Below are positions 46,906 to 57,901 of a DNA stretch of 63,271 nt, piece after piece (position 1 is the first letter of the stretch; the number at the start of each line of letters is the position of its first letter). The notes below the pieces were generated by a model. That model made no database searches. It was not told where the DNA came from and worked only from the letters and a program-made list of their open reading frames with translations. Made by a program: the position numbers and the translations under genes. This DNA is from Porogramme epimiltina (taxonomy: Eukaryota; Basidiomycota; Agaricomycetes; Polyporales; Polyporaceae). Location of the stretch: contig FTLJ01000157.1 of the NCBI GenBank assembly GCA_900155495.1, forward strand, positions 1-63,271, read 5' to 3'.

Positions 46906-46912
46906 TATATAA
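46906..46912 (+). promoter_or_regulatory. TATA box, fasciclin gene 2
   Basis: TATATAA beginning 86 bases before the start codon at 46992. Confidence 0.7.
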
Positions 46913-46991
46913 GTGCCACCTTTGGACCTCGGGACTGTGCCCCTCGCACGCCCGCCTAACGACCTCCGCACGAGCCACGACTCCAACTACG

Positions 46992-48480
46992 ATGCGCCTC
47001 TTCTCAGCCGCTTCGCTTCTTCTCGCCTTAACGCCCGCCGTTTTGGGCCAGGACGCGACTTTCCTCACAGGCTTTATCGATGCCCTCAACAGTGCTGGCC
47101 TCACCCGCCTTGCGAACGTGACCGCGCAGCTCAACTCCACCGCTGCCGGTCCATCCGTGCTGGCCCAGCTCGCCAGCGGCAGACCGTACGTCGTGTTCGC
47201 ACCCACCAACAATGCATGTGCGTATTCCGCTTCCCCATTACCCCGAACGCTCTAGCTGACGCCCATCCTAGTCAACGCCGTTCCCTCCAACGTCACTTCG
47301 GACGGAGATGTTCTGACGGATGTCGTTGCATACCATATCGTTTCCGGCAATTTCTCCGGCGTCAGCACTACCTACCCCAATGTCACCATCGGGCGCTCCC
47401 TCCTCAGCGACCCCAAAGTTGTGAACCTCGAGGGCGACCCCCACCAGGTCGTCGCGTGGGCCACGCGCTCAGACGGGAAGGTGCACGTCCTGAACCAGCG
47501 GTGCGTCCCACTCCCTGCGGCCGAGCGCGGCATGACGTCATCTCTTACTTAACGCCCCACCCCCGCGCGCAGCAACGACGCGACGGTGCAGAACACGACG
47601 ACGTTCCGGAACGTCACCATAAACGTGATCGACCAGGTGCTCGGGTACCCCGTCTCGCTCGCGGAGACGGTCCCGTTCGACAGCTTCGCGCTCTCGGGCG
47701 TGCGCGGCGCGCTCGCGCAGGTCTCCGTGCCGTTCGTCAACCAGAGCACGGGCGCCGCCGCGAACGCGACGCTGTTCGACGTCCTCAACTCTGGCCTGCG
47801 CGGGTTCACGCTCTTCGCGCCCAACTTGACCGCGATCCAGGCTGCCACCGCCAGTCTCGCGGGCCTCGCATCGAACCAGTCTGCGCTGGTTGCGCTGTTC
47901 CAGAATCACGTGGGTTCAGCTCAGCGCCTTTGATGCCTTGTGCAAACGCTGACGCGCCCCCCCCCCAGCTCATCAACGGCTCGACAGTGTACTCTCCGTC
48001 GCTCGCGAACGGAGACATAACGTCCGCGGCGGGCGAGCCGCTCTCGTTCACCATCAACGCGACCGGCCAATACGTCACTTCCGGGAACGTCACCGCGCTC
48101 ATCACGCAGCCCGACGTGCTCCTCCCGAACGGCGTTGTGCACGTCATCGACCGTGTCCTCATCAACACCCAGAGCGACGCCGCCGCTGCCAGCTCTGCGT
48201 ACGTACCCTATTGTCTTCCACATTGCGGTTCACGATAGCTGATCGTTGATGGGCGTGTAGGGCGTCTTCCGCGAGCTCCACCGCGGCCGTCGAGCGCACT
48301 GCGAGCGCTACGGGTCCCGTCGGCTTCTCCGCCACCGCGACGCTGGTGAGCGCGACGGGCAGCGCATCACAGTCTGCTAGCGGCGCGCAAAGGCGGTTCT
48401 CCCCCCTTCTGGCCGTCCCCGCGCTGCAGGCTGTCGTCCCGATTGCTGCCATGTTGATTGGTATGCTGATTGTCGCCTGA
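46992..48480 (+). CDS. GPI-anchored fasciclin (FAS1) protein, copy 2
   Basis: Five exons (46992-47217, 47272-47500, 47573-47909, 47969-48198, 48261-48480) give 413 residues. Signal peptide MRLFSAASLLLALTPAVLG, then two FAS1 domains (PYVVFAPTNNAF..., GFTLFAPNLTAI..., GVVHVIDRVLIN). A serine/threonine/alanine linker leads to a C-terminal hydrophobic segment (LLAVPALQAVVPIAAMLIGM) ending the protein, the layout of a GPI-attachment signal, so it is probably tethered to the plasma membrane or wall. Exon borders and phases match copy 1. A cytosine run of 11 bases lies in the fourth intron near 47957-47967. Coding sequence is GC-richer than copy 1. Confidence 0.92.
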
Positions 48481-50021
48481 GGAATTAGGATGGTTGGGCA
48501 TGGGTGGGACGTCCAAGAGCTGGGAGCTATGCCCGAGCTTCCTAGGCTCATGTATTGAATGGTCAAGTTGTGGGATGGGTTGGGCGTCGAGGCTGATGCT
48601 TTGGGGTTTGTATATGCTTGCTACTGTTACTATACCACTGCATACACGATGCACTGCACGATATGTAATGATACGTACGCGTCGCTCGACGCGGAACCGG
48701 AGCCGGTACGATCTTCGCTGGACTGTCGCTGAGTGCGATGTATTCAGGCCAATTCGCTTTGTTGTATGCTTTCAATTATGTTTGTCTATTCAATGTATCG
48801 TAATACCGGAAGCTATCGCACCACCTAAGAAGCTAGTTTACACTCTCTGCTGGAATGTACAGGGATCTGAATGGCCCAAAGCCGTTGAAATGATCATGCC
48901 GACACTGGTAGAGTCAACTCAGATGGCATGATGAACAAGTTGTGGAGGCGGCGCAGTAGCCCGTAGAAGCCTGACGTCATTTCACGTGACTATACAGCTG
49001 GCCTATTGCGGCCAGCGGGCGCTTTATTTTTCTCAGACATACAACGTGTTTTCAATACGGCTTCGTTTACTTTCAAATTCCTTGTTCTCTCAATCTTGGA
49101 AGACCGCGACTATCTGATATCGAAGACTTTGGTCGAATAAGGATAATGCTTCTACAGAATCATTGTTCTCCGCTTGAATCGAAGTACGGGTGAGCTGGGT
49201 TCATTTGCGACTCGGTGCATGCTGTCGCCCTGATCTGCACGTCTCGAACCAGGCCAAGTTTGCCTCGAGCGAGACTTCTCAAGACTCTTGGGACCGTTTG
49301 ATTTAGAAGGTTCTCACGCAGGAGCTACAAATGAGCTTTCAGGAGACACAATCCGGCCGCTGGCTCCGTTAATATAGGTTACGATATGTAATATATCGTC
49401 AGGTACGTGTTCCAAGTTCGCGGGATCAGTCCGTGTGGGGAGTCCGTATGTCCGATTATTGTCGGACAGTGGTCTTTGGGAGGACGGTGGCTTGAGCCCG
49501 GGGTGCGTTTTGGCCAACAATGACCCGGTTATCGAGCATACACGGTCACTAGACCTTCCACGCCCCTCCGGCATGTCTCTTATTCCGTAGCTTCCCATCA
49601 TGACTAGACAACCTTCCACTTGCGCATCCACCTCCTGAGTATCTTGGACGATGAGGATTCCCAGAAAATGTCTCATAATGGATACTCTAGTACTCTGACA
49701 CGTGTTTTGCGAAGGGTACAGTGCTTAGAAGTGTCAGCTTCTGCCTGCGCAATGCGGCATCTGGTGCACGCTGATCCTGCCTCGGGGCGGCTCTTGTGCT
49801 CCGGCTTTCATTGATCTCTCATTGATATGAAGAATCTCAGACTCTCACGCTCATTTCCTCCCACAGGTGGTTCTCGGCGTGGTGGGTCAAACGATGCAGA
49901 CAACCGCAATGCATTTCGTATCGCTTCGAGTGCTGCGTGGCGACATCGCAGTCGCCGATATCCCTATATCTTCCTAAACAATCCTATACATTCGCCCTCA
50001 TCCCCATCTCACTACTGCTAG
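48481..50021. other. Intergenic, no gene seen
   Basis: About 1.5 kb. TGACGTCA at 48972-48979 is followed within a few bases by TTCACGTGA. The open frames are short; I see no gene or mobile element. Confidence 0.5.
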
Positions 50022-53000
50022 ATGCATTTCCCCCACAGCCTGCACCGTACCCCGAGCAAGGTTTCTCCGGGGCAGGAATCACGCCTCCACCGGACCCTCG
50101 GCCACTTTGCGTCCCTAAGTGTGACGGCACAAGTCACTGTAGACGCAACCGGCCTTCAGCTTTCTCCCACTTCGTGCGATTTTCCGGTTTCTCCAGGGTC
50201 TGCCGCCGTAGCCAGCAACGTCTACTATTCACAAACTGCAGCTGTGATCGACGATGCCGCTGCGAGCTTCGATGGGTACCAGAATCGCTCTTCGACTAAG
50301 GTCGTCAATTTCGCAGGTGCGCTCACATTAATGCATTTAGTATCTCCTCTTTTGGTGCTTGTGTTTATGTCAGGTATGGCGTATAGCGAAACAAAGGACA
50401 AGATGGAGTTGGTGAAGGAACATCTGGCGCCTCTGGAGGAGCACCTACCAGCTGAACTCGTACAAGCTGTGCAGACAAGCATCGTCACACTCACGGACGG
50501 CCTCCCTTCTCTCTTCAAGATGCTCGACGATGTGTCTCAAATCCACCCCTTCGTGAGCGGTACGTTTATTACTGTCTGAGACCCATGGGCCCTTCTGCTC
50601 ACGTGCGTGTTTCCATTCTCTAGTCACCGTGAAGGCTTTCAGGATTGCAGTGGAACTTGATATCAAACGCAAAGACAATGATCACAAGGTTTCGGTTCTT
50701 TTCGTGGAGATGCGTGACATGATGAAAGTTCTCCTCGAGTATGTATCTTATCACCCTTTCTGTCTATCCCGTCGCTGATCTGTCCATGACCCAGGCTACG
50801 GGATATTGACAGCCCCACCAACTCCGGCACGGACGGGATTACCATCCAAGATCGTCTGCAGGATATTCTGGGCCGCACCGAAACCGATATACAAGAGTGC
50901 GCAAATGCGTGCGATGCGTACTCGAAGAAACGGCTCATCTCCAAAGTCCTGAAGAGTGGCTCCTGGGATGACAAGTTCAAGGAGTTCATCGCACGTTTCT
51001 CGACGCGTCGCGGGGAATTTGAGTTCGCGCTCGCGCTGCACGTCGGCCGCGCAGTGACCGCCGCGAACAAAACGCTCGCTTCCGTGGAACAGAAGTGAGT
51101 AACCCAGCCCCCCCCCCCCCTAAACTGGCTCTGACGTCGTCGATGTCGTGGCAGGGTCGACCATCTAATCAAGTGCTTCGGGGAGCTCGCTTCCCCGGAC
51201 GAACTTGAACTTGTGCGGCAGATAAGGAACCGCGGAGGGGCACGCGCGGTCATCCAGGACAAGAAAGCGCTTCGCGAGCTGTCTGAGAGCAAGTTTGCCG
51301 GTGGCGCGAGCGGATCGCAGGACCTTAGCCTTACGAGTAGGGCACGGGCAGACGAGCAGTTCGGAGAACTGCAGCAGGAGCTGGCGGTCGATCTGGCCAT
51401 TGCGGTTCGGGACAATATGGCGCAGTTTGTGCGCAAGTTTGAGATGCAGCGCGTGGTGTTGGAAGAGAACTTGAAGAGCGCGATGAGGGCAGAGAGCGAG
51501 CGGGTTATCGACGCCCTGAGGGCGGGTCCTCACAACAGGATACTGGATCCGGTGAGTAGTATGATAATAAACACAGTATTTGGAACTAACTTTTAAGTAC
51601 TTCTTTCAATAGGATATCCGCAAGATTTGGGAGGACATGGTACGTCCATAGCGTCGTGCGAGGGCTCAGACAATTTTTCAATAACGTTTACATGTACAGA
51701 GGCGGCCTGGTGATGTGAAGGCGCGCCACTTTATTCTCGTTCTGCGCGACCACTTTCGGGAGCAGTTCGAAGACTTTCGACGATGGCAGGAGTTCCCTCC
51801 GGTCTCCCCTAACCCTAGCGAAACCTCCTTCCATACCACATCGCCGACAATGAGCCACCCTTTGGAGCACGAGGAGTGGACGCTCGAGTACATCAATATA
51901 ACGCGGTTGCAACCAATCATCGAGGCTTTCGACGACGACGCGTCCGGATTCATCACCATCTCGGAAGTAAATGCTTTTACCACAAGTAAGCCTCAAGACT
52001 GGAGGTAAAACTTACTTTGCATATGCACGGCTACGTTCGATGACGCTGCTCCTAATAGCTTGCTTCGCTGGATCGCCTATTGGTCTATCGGTGAGCTAGG
52101 TTTACCTCTATATCTCCTAAATTCGCTCTCTGAAATAGGTTACCAGATGGCTATGACCGGATACGCCTCGAAGATCGATCTCCTACTGGCGAAGATGTTC
52201 TCCCTGAAATCTCTCGTTCTCCCTGCGAACCGGAACCATCTTGAACGGTACCTCTCCCGTATCTGGACGCCCGTGACGGAGCTTACCACAGCCCTACGGC
52301 GGACCCCTGGGAACGAAGTACTGCGGGCCAAGTTCCAGCCGCATGTGGACGCGGAGGAGGCACGCCTGAGGCGAAACCTGGAAGCATTCAGATATGACAT
52401 TGAAGCGCGTGATGCGCTCATGCTCATCACAGGCCCCGGGCGTATCGAGAAGGTAATGTGATCTACTTCACGAGTATTTGTGGAGTTCCTAATCATCTAC
52501 ATATAGTTTCTGCTACCACTGCCCTACCTACTCCTCAAACGGGACTATGAGATGATGCGTATCGGGCGAGGACACGAGCTCGATGCCGCGGACACCTTTG
52601 ACTGGGTGTTCGAGGCTGTGCAAGATCGGTACAATGACCTCTCTGGTGCGTTCGGTCTACTCACACGAGTACCCTGCCACTAATGTTGAGATTTGATAGA
52701 TCTTTTCAAGCAGCAGCAGCTACATCCGGAGCAGCAGTTCCAAATCTTTGCTTTCGAAATGGTGCGCCAGCCCTCTGCGTACACCATAGATTCTATATGC
52801 GAGTTCTAATACCTGCGGTCACTACAGTTCAAGTACTGGCAAGGCGGAGAAGAATTCCGGTCCGTCGCGCAACACAAGGAGGTTGAGCTGTTCAGCTATA
52901 CGTACGATGACGCTGTGGAGGATCAAAGCGTGGACCCGCGCGGCGTTCTTAACTATCCTGTAGAGAACGTACGCGAAGTTCTCTCAACGCGCACATTCGT

Positions 53001-54620
53001 AGAGACAGAAGAGGATGCAAAGGCGGACCCCCGCCTGCGTGGTGTGTAAGTAGTGTGGTTCATCCTCCTACTCTACCCAGGTCTGATCTTGAATATCCTT
53101 AGGATTGGTCATTGGTCCGGCTTCTGCACAATGGGAAGCGTTTATCCTTCACACCCAATGATTTCCTTCGACCTACACGTTTCACCATCAAACCCCACCG
53201 AGCTCGTGTGCGCCGGCGTGACCCCTGATGGAACCGCTTGGAAGGTATCCGCGCGGCCGGAGGGTGCTCCATCGACAAAGATGGCTTGACTCGCTACGAC
53301 ATCACGATGACTTACGCCTCACGTTACCACACTCAACATTTTAGTGGTCGATTGGATCCGGAAGGCTCTACGCTTTCGGGACTCTGGGGGTACAGTACGC
53401 TCCACAAACAGGAACCATTCTTCCTCCGACGCATTCCATGCGACATCTTGTGCCTCCGCCCGTCCCCCTTCGAATTCAACCAGAATAAGCCCAAGGCGCT
53501 GTGGCGCTTCGCTCTTGGCGCAGTCATGGAACAAGTCAAGAAACAACGCTTCAACTGGTCCCTGATCCTTGAACGACGCAGGCAAGGCCGTCGATATGTG
53601 GAACTCCTAACCCGTCGCGACATGGATGAGCTTACGCCGCAAGAGGTGGAGGAGCTATCTGCATACCACAAGCGGCTTACGCCATCGGAAGCACGATTTT
53701 ACTGCATGTCGTACGACTTGAAGGAGCGTATGGCACTGAAACATCCGTGAGCAGACTCCACAATCCCGTAGTGCCCTTCTAACATCTTGAGTATTCCAGA
53801 AATATCGGATGTGGTTCGTGCGAGAGACCTATCCAGGGTGCACGCCTCATCTGCATCGACTGCACAGACATCCGTAAGGAGACTGTGGATCTCTGCGATC
53901 GTCCTTCCTGCAACTCGGAGAGAACCGAATGGGATGCGCGCCGCGACCTCTCCTTGAACCATCACCCCTCGCATACCACCTTGAAAGTCCGGTCGCTGCT
54001 CACTCCTCGATGGGACGCGAGTGGAACTCTGCACGCCGCTCAACGTGCTCTCAATTCCGCGCGAGGAGTGCTCGCAGAGGCAACCAGACAGCCTTCGACT
54101 TGCGACCGCCTTCGATGTGCAAGGCGATCCTGCAGAAGAATCGTCAGCAGACCTTGTTGGTACTGCGTGGAATGCGAAGGTACGTTACTTCTCATTACGA
54201 GGGTCCGCGGGATTGCTAACTGCTCTACTGAAAGATCCGACTTTCGTCTGCGACGAGTGCGACGCTACCCATGGCGGCGTATCCGCTGGCAGACACAGGC
54301 CCGCCCACACACTTGTCAAGTATCAGGAGAGTCGCGTGCCCACAGCCCCCCAAGCAGTCGTCTCTTCTTTCGATGCAAGGATGTCCGTCCTCGAGATTAG
54401 CCTCGGCCTCCTCCGCGGTGAGATGGGGGTACAGTTTTCCGGCGCCGAGGAGAAGATAGACGGGGTGCGCGACGGCCTCGCGGGGAGGATCACGACAATC
54501 GACGAGCGGCTGCGGAGCATGGAGAATATGATCCGGGTTTTGATGGAACGGTTGTGCGGGGGAGATGCGCGGGGGGAAGTGGCGAACAGGGCGCCGATGC
54601 GGTCTACTGCGGCCCATTGA
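50022..54620 (+). CDS. Large EF-hand and ZZ-like zinc-finger protein, copy 2, frameshifted
   Basis: Paralogue of 34023-38567 with the same order: helical N-terminus (TDGLPSLFKMLDDV, IHPFV, VKAFRIAVELDIKRKDNDHK), EF-hand loop DDDASGFITISE (51931-51966), YQMAMTGYASKIDLL, the HWSGF block, then cysteine clusters CGSC...CIDC...C and CWYCVEC...CDEC and a coiled tail. Introns fall at matching places. Near 53243-53262, just after GTAWKV, the frame breaks: the upstream frame runs to a TGA at 53287-53289, while homology continues (SIDKDGLTRYDITMTYASRY) in a frame one base off. The gap is too short for an intron (about 18 bases), so this looks like a one-base loss or equivalent, or an assembly error. 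The start at 50022 is weakly supported; the first 60 residues do not match copy 1. Function unknown. Confidence 0.72.
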
Positions 54621-55498
54621 GAGAGGCGCGGATTGGGGTTGCATAGACGATGATGCAAGGGGCTGTGTGCCTGTTACTGCATTCATTTGTAAGACTTACG
54701 TGTTGTGCAAGGAATATGACCCCCCTGTGACGGTCCGTCAATCCACATACGAGGGAAAACCTCTCCAAACCGCTGTCGGTGGTCTCATTGAAATAGTAGT
54801 TACTTCTGTGCCTATGTCGCATTCCAACGGCGAGAGATCCGTATAATTTTCCTTGTACCTAAAAGCAGAGGATTAGCTCCACCACGTTGGATACATTCTG
54901 GTACGACAGTCTAAAACCTCATAATATGGAACGTCGTTGGCTCCAGTTCATCAGCGAGGTGTTTCAGTTTCGTGAGTAGTATTCCGGAGAATCATGGGAG
55001 GTCGCACGCCCATGTATAATACATCCCGGTACGGTAGTCGAGTAGGATGGGGGCTGTAACCCCAAAGTTCTATTCCTCTCGGTAAACTATACACTAAGTA
55101 ATACCTAGCGCGCCCCTTTCCCTACCTTAGATTCCCTGAGGAGCCGACATTGCGTCTATGCATGAGGCATATGCTCAGCACCAAATGGCATACACTCGCA
55201 CTGTCCTTGAAGTGACAGTGAGGATGCCACGCATCATCGATGATCGTTATGAAACACGTAAGAAGTTCACTGTTCTCCTCTATGAGGGGCCTCGTTCGGT
55301 GCGCCCTGGGGACGGACAAGGGGAACACCTATCATTATGGAGGAAGGCTGTGAATAGACGGCGCCCGAGACAGAGTTAGACGCTGGTAAGGCAGCACAAA
55401 GGAAAAGGCGGGTCAAGCACATGCCGATAGTCAATGGTCATGTATTCATGAGCCAGTCAATAGGAGCATGCGGGTATTACTGATATATTTCTGCGACA

Positions 55499-55599
55499 GG
55501 AAGATGGCCACCTCGAAGAAGGCCGCACAGGACGCGGTTGAGGCCGTATATCTGCATCCTGTGAGCGACAGGGGGCCCGCAAGGCATATTGCAACACAC
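55499..55599 (+). repeat. Degenerate dispersed repeat, copy A
   Basis: Shares blocks with copies B and C: a purine-rich start (GAAGATGGC), GACGCGGTTGAGGCCG, then TATCTGCATCCTGTGAGCGA. Similarity is patchy with small gaps, as in an old repeat or a gene relic. Confidence 0.45.
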
Positions 55600-56169
55600 A
55601 TTTGCGATCGAAGACGTGTGTCTCGTCTGGAAGAAGAGAGTTGTGCGTAGTCGAATAGGAAACCAGAACCTATGCCAAGCACCCGGCACCCATTGCACCC
55701 AGCCAAACATCGAACACCGTGGCCTCCTCTCCAACACCATCCTGCCTTCGATAGGGCTAGATCTGCGGAAAGAGGTGAGATGATTGGAGCTCGAAGGGTC
55801 CCCACTAGTCGAGACTCGATCCACATCGCTCTTCGGCGGATCGGACCCTGTACCCTGCTATAGGTGCGGGTGGGTCGCAACACGGGGTGTTCGCGGCTCC
55901 GTAGGTAGAGACCTGCTGTCTATGAGACAACGGAGACAACGGATCGCGTCGTATGTCCCGATCTACAAATGATTCGATGCTCGCACTGTGCTGAGGAGGG
56001 GAAATGGGAGCGCCGGCCTTCATGGACTCGGAGGAGGGCTCGGAAGAGAGCGGTGTGACGCAGCGGGAAAGATGTTGGTAGTGCGGCTCAGATGAGGATC
56101 CAGCGTATCGAGCACGTACACATGGCTTGTGTTCATGAGCTGGTTTCCGGGACGCACCACAGGGCAGAC

Positions 56170-56240
56170 GACGTGGATACACCTTGGAGAGGCTGGTGCA
56201 GGATGCGACTGAGGCCGGACATCTGCCTCCGAAGATCGAC
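56170..56240 (+). repeat. Degenerate dispersed repeat, copy B
   Basis: GATGCGACTGAGGCCGGACA followed by TCTGCCTCCG matches the central block of copy A; the preceding ACACCTTGGAGAGGCTG resembles its CCACCTCGAAGAAGGCCG. Confidence 0.4.
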
Positions 56241-57901
56241 AACGGGATCTGGAAATTGACGTGGAGGACATTTGAGATCAAAGTTGTGGTGCTATTGCAG
56301 GGAGAAGGCGGGTATGATTGGTCGAGCAGGACGGCCAGAGTGGATGCAAGAAGAGCAGTGGCCCAGCGCGCGAGGCGGATGGTCTCCTCGGCGGCCTCGG
56401 TCCTAGGGGAACGCCGGATCGTCACAGGCGCCCGTCTGAGTGTGGCTGGCGTGCCTGAGTCGGACTCCGAAGTACTAGCCGCGCTTCAAGTTGACCTAGT
56501 CTGGTGATAGCCCCTCCATCGGCGTTCGGTTAGTCCTGCTCGGTCGCGAACCCCCATGGCCCGACCACCGTATCGCGTGGATTCGTCCTTAGGCCTCATC
56601 TATGGCCCAGGGCCCGACTCGCCGACCGCTTCAGCTGCACAGTCAGCTGAGCTGCGGCTGCCTAGTAGTCATCGAAGATGTCCGGTTGAAGTCCTCAACT
56701 TGTGACCGACTACACTAGCTATAAAATCTTCCCTAGCTCAGAGTAATTGTCCAGACATTGCAACCTTTCTAAGAGCTCTATACAGTGATTGATACAAGAA
56801 ATTTGAACAGAGCCGTACCAATTTCAGAATGCACCCGGTGCGTCTTCGTTGTCCACAACTAACACAGCATCCTTCTTCCCTTTTCCCCAGTGCAGAGGCG
56901 TTGGGGTTCCTTGATCTCGCTGAGATATGTGGCAGGATATACAGACCGCATAATATCATGGCCTCCCTCGGTCGAGGTTACCACCATGACCGCAATCTAC
57001 ACTTCCAAGTTATCTGAAGATTCTGCCTCACTGGTAATGGGCACACCGTGCGCTGTCATCTATCACAGCTCGATTCAGAACATCGCGTAACCTTTCCGGT
57101 TCCAGATCGAGCATGGGCATCCATATGCATCTCACACGCATCAGTTCCAACAGAACCGCAAGATGTCGAAGACCACATCTAGCACTAGGAGCATCAGAAG
57201 CCATAATTTAAGCACGTACTCAACCCGCCCAGCTTGTACTTGGAGAACTCACTTTAATATATCACAGCCCGAGCTGAGACGGAAGTTATATTCTGTAGGA
57301 AGGAGGCAAGCATCCATTATCGATCTAAAGTAAGCGAGACTCCTTGACTGCCAGAGGGTAAAATTCACAATACACACCCGGTTGCGGCACTTTACCTGTC
57401 TCCTGCACGCTCCAGATGGCACTCTCATCGCCATAGCAGACGGAATTCTCCAGCAGCAGGCACCCCGGGATAGACAACCGCGAGCTCATCCACCACACTA
57501 TTTACAACAGGAACAGCCCAGCAGGCGCAACTCGGTCCATTCCATGCAATGGTGGAGAACCTCCGAGTATGTGCTGCCTTCTGAGATGCAAACTCGACTC
57601 TCATGCTAACGCTGTGCCGCATATGAACATATGGATAGAGCGAACATACCAACATCTCCATCATGGCAGGGTAGTGATGTCGCTCACACTACCACGACTG
57701 GTCAACCAACGGATCCACCATTGACCCTTTCCATTCCTGACATCTCGAACGCGAACGGCTCCGGACTCAGACCACAACTCGGTAGGGGCATTAATTGACA
57801 CGGCATTGCCTTCCCTCACTATCCGTAGGCCTGGTTATATATGAGATACTGCCACGGCATGAGCTCCCTAAGCACCCCATCATACTCCCTCACTGCTCAG
57901 G

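Larger units (their letters stand above)
54621..57901. other. Gene-poor region with degenerate repeats
   Basis: About 3.3 kb without a supportable gene. Open frames are short and domain-free. It holds two of three copies of a decayed repeat (near 55499-55599 and 56170-56240). Confidence 0.5.

Noticed and set aside
46913..48238. 441-codon plus-strand frame across the second fasciclin gene
   Set aside because: Runs through introns and is arginine-rich; the correct frame carries the signal peptide and both FAS1 domains.
53243..53262. A very short intron explaining the frame change in EF-hand copy 2
   Set aside because: It would be about 18 bases, too short for the splicing seen elsewhere in this window, so I report a frameshift.
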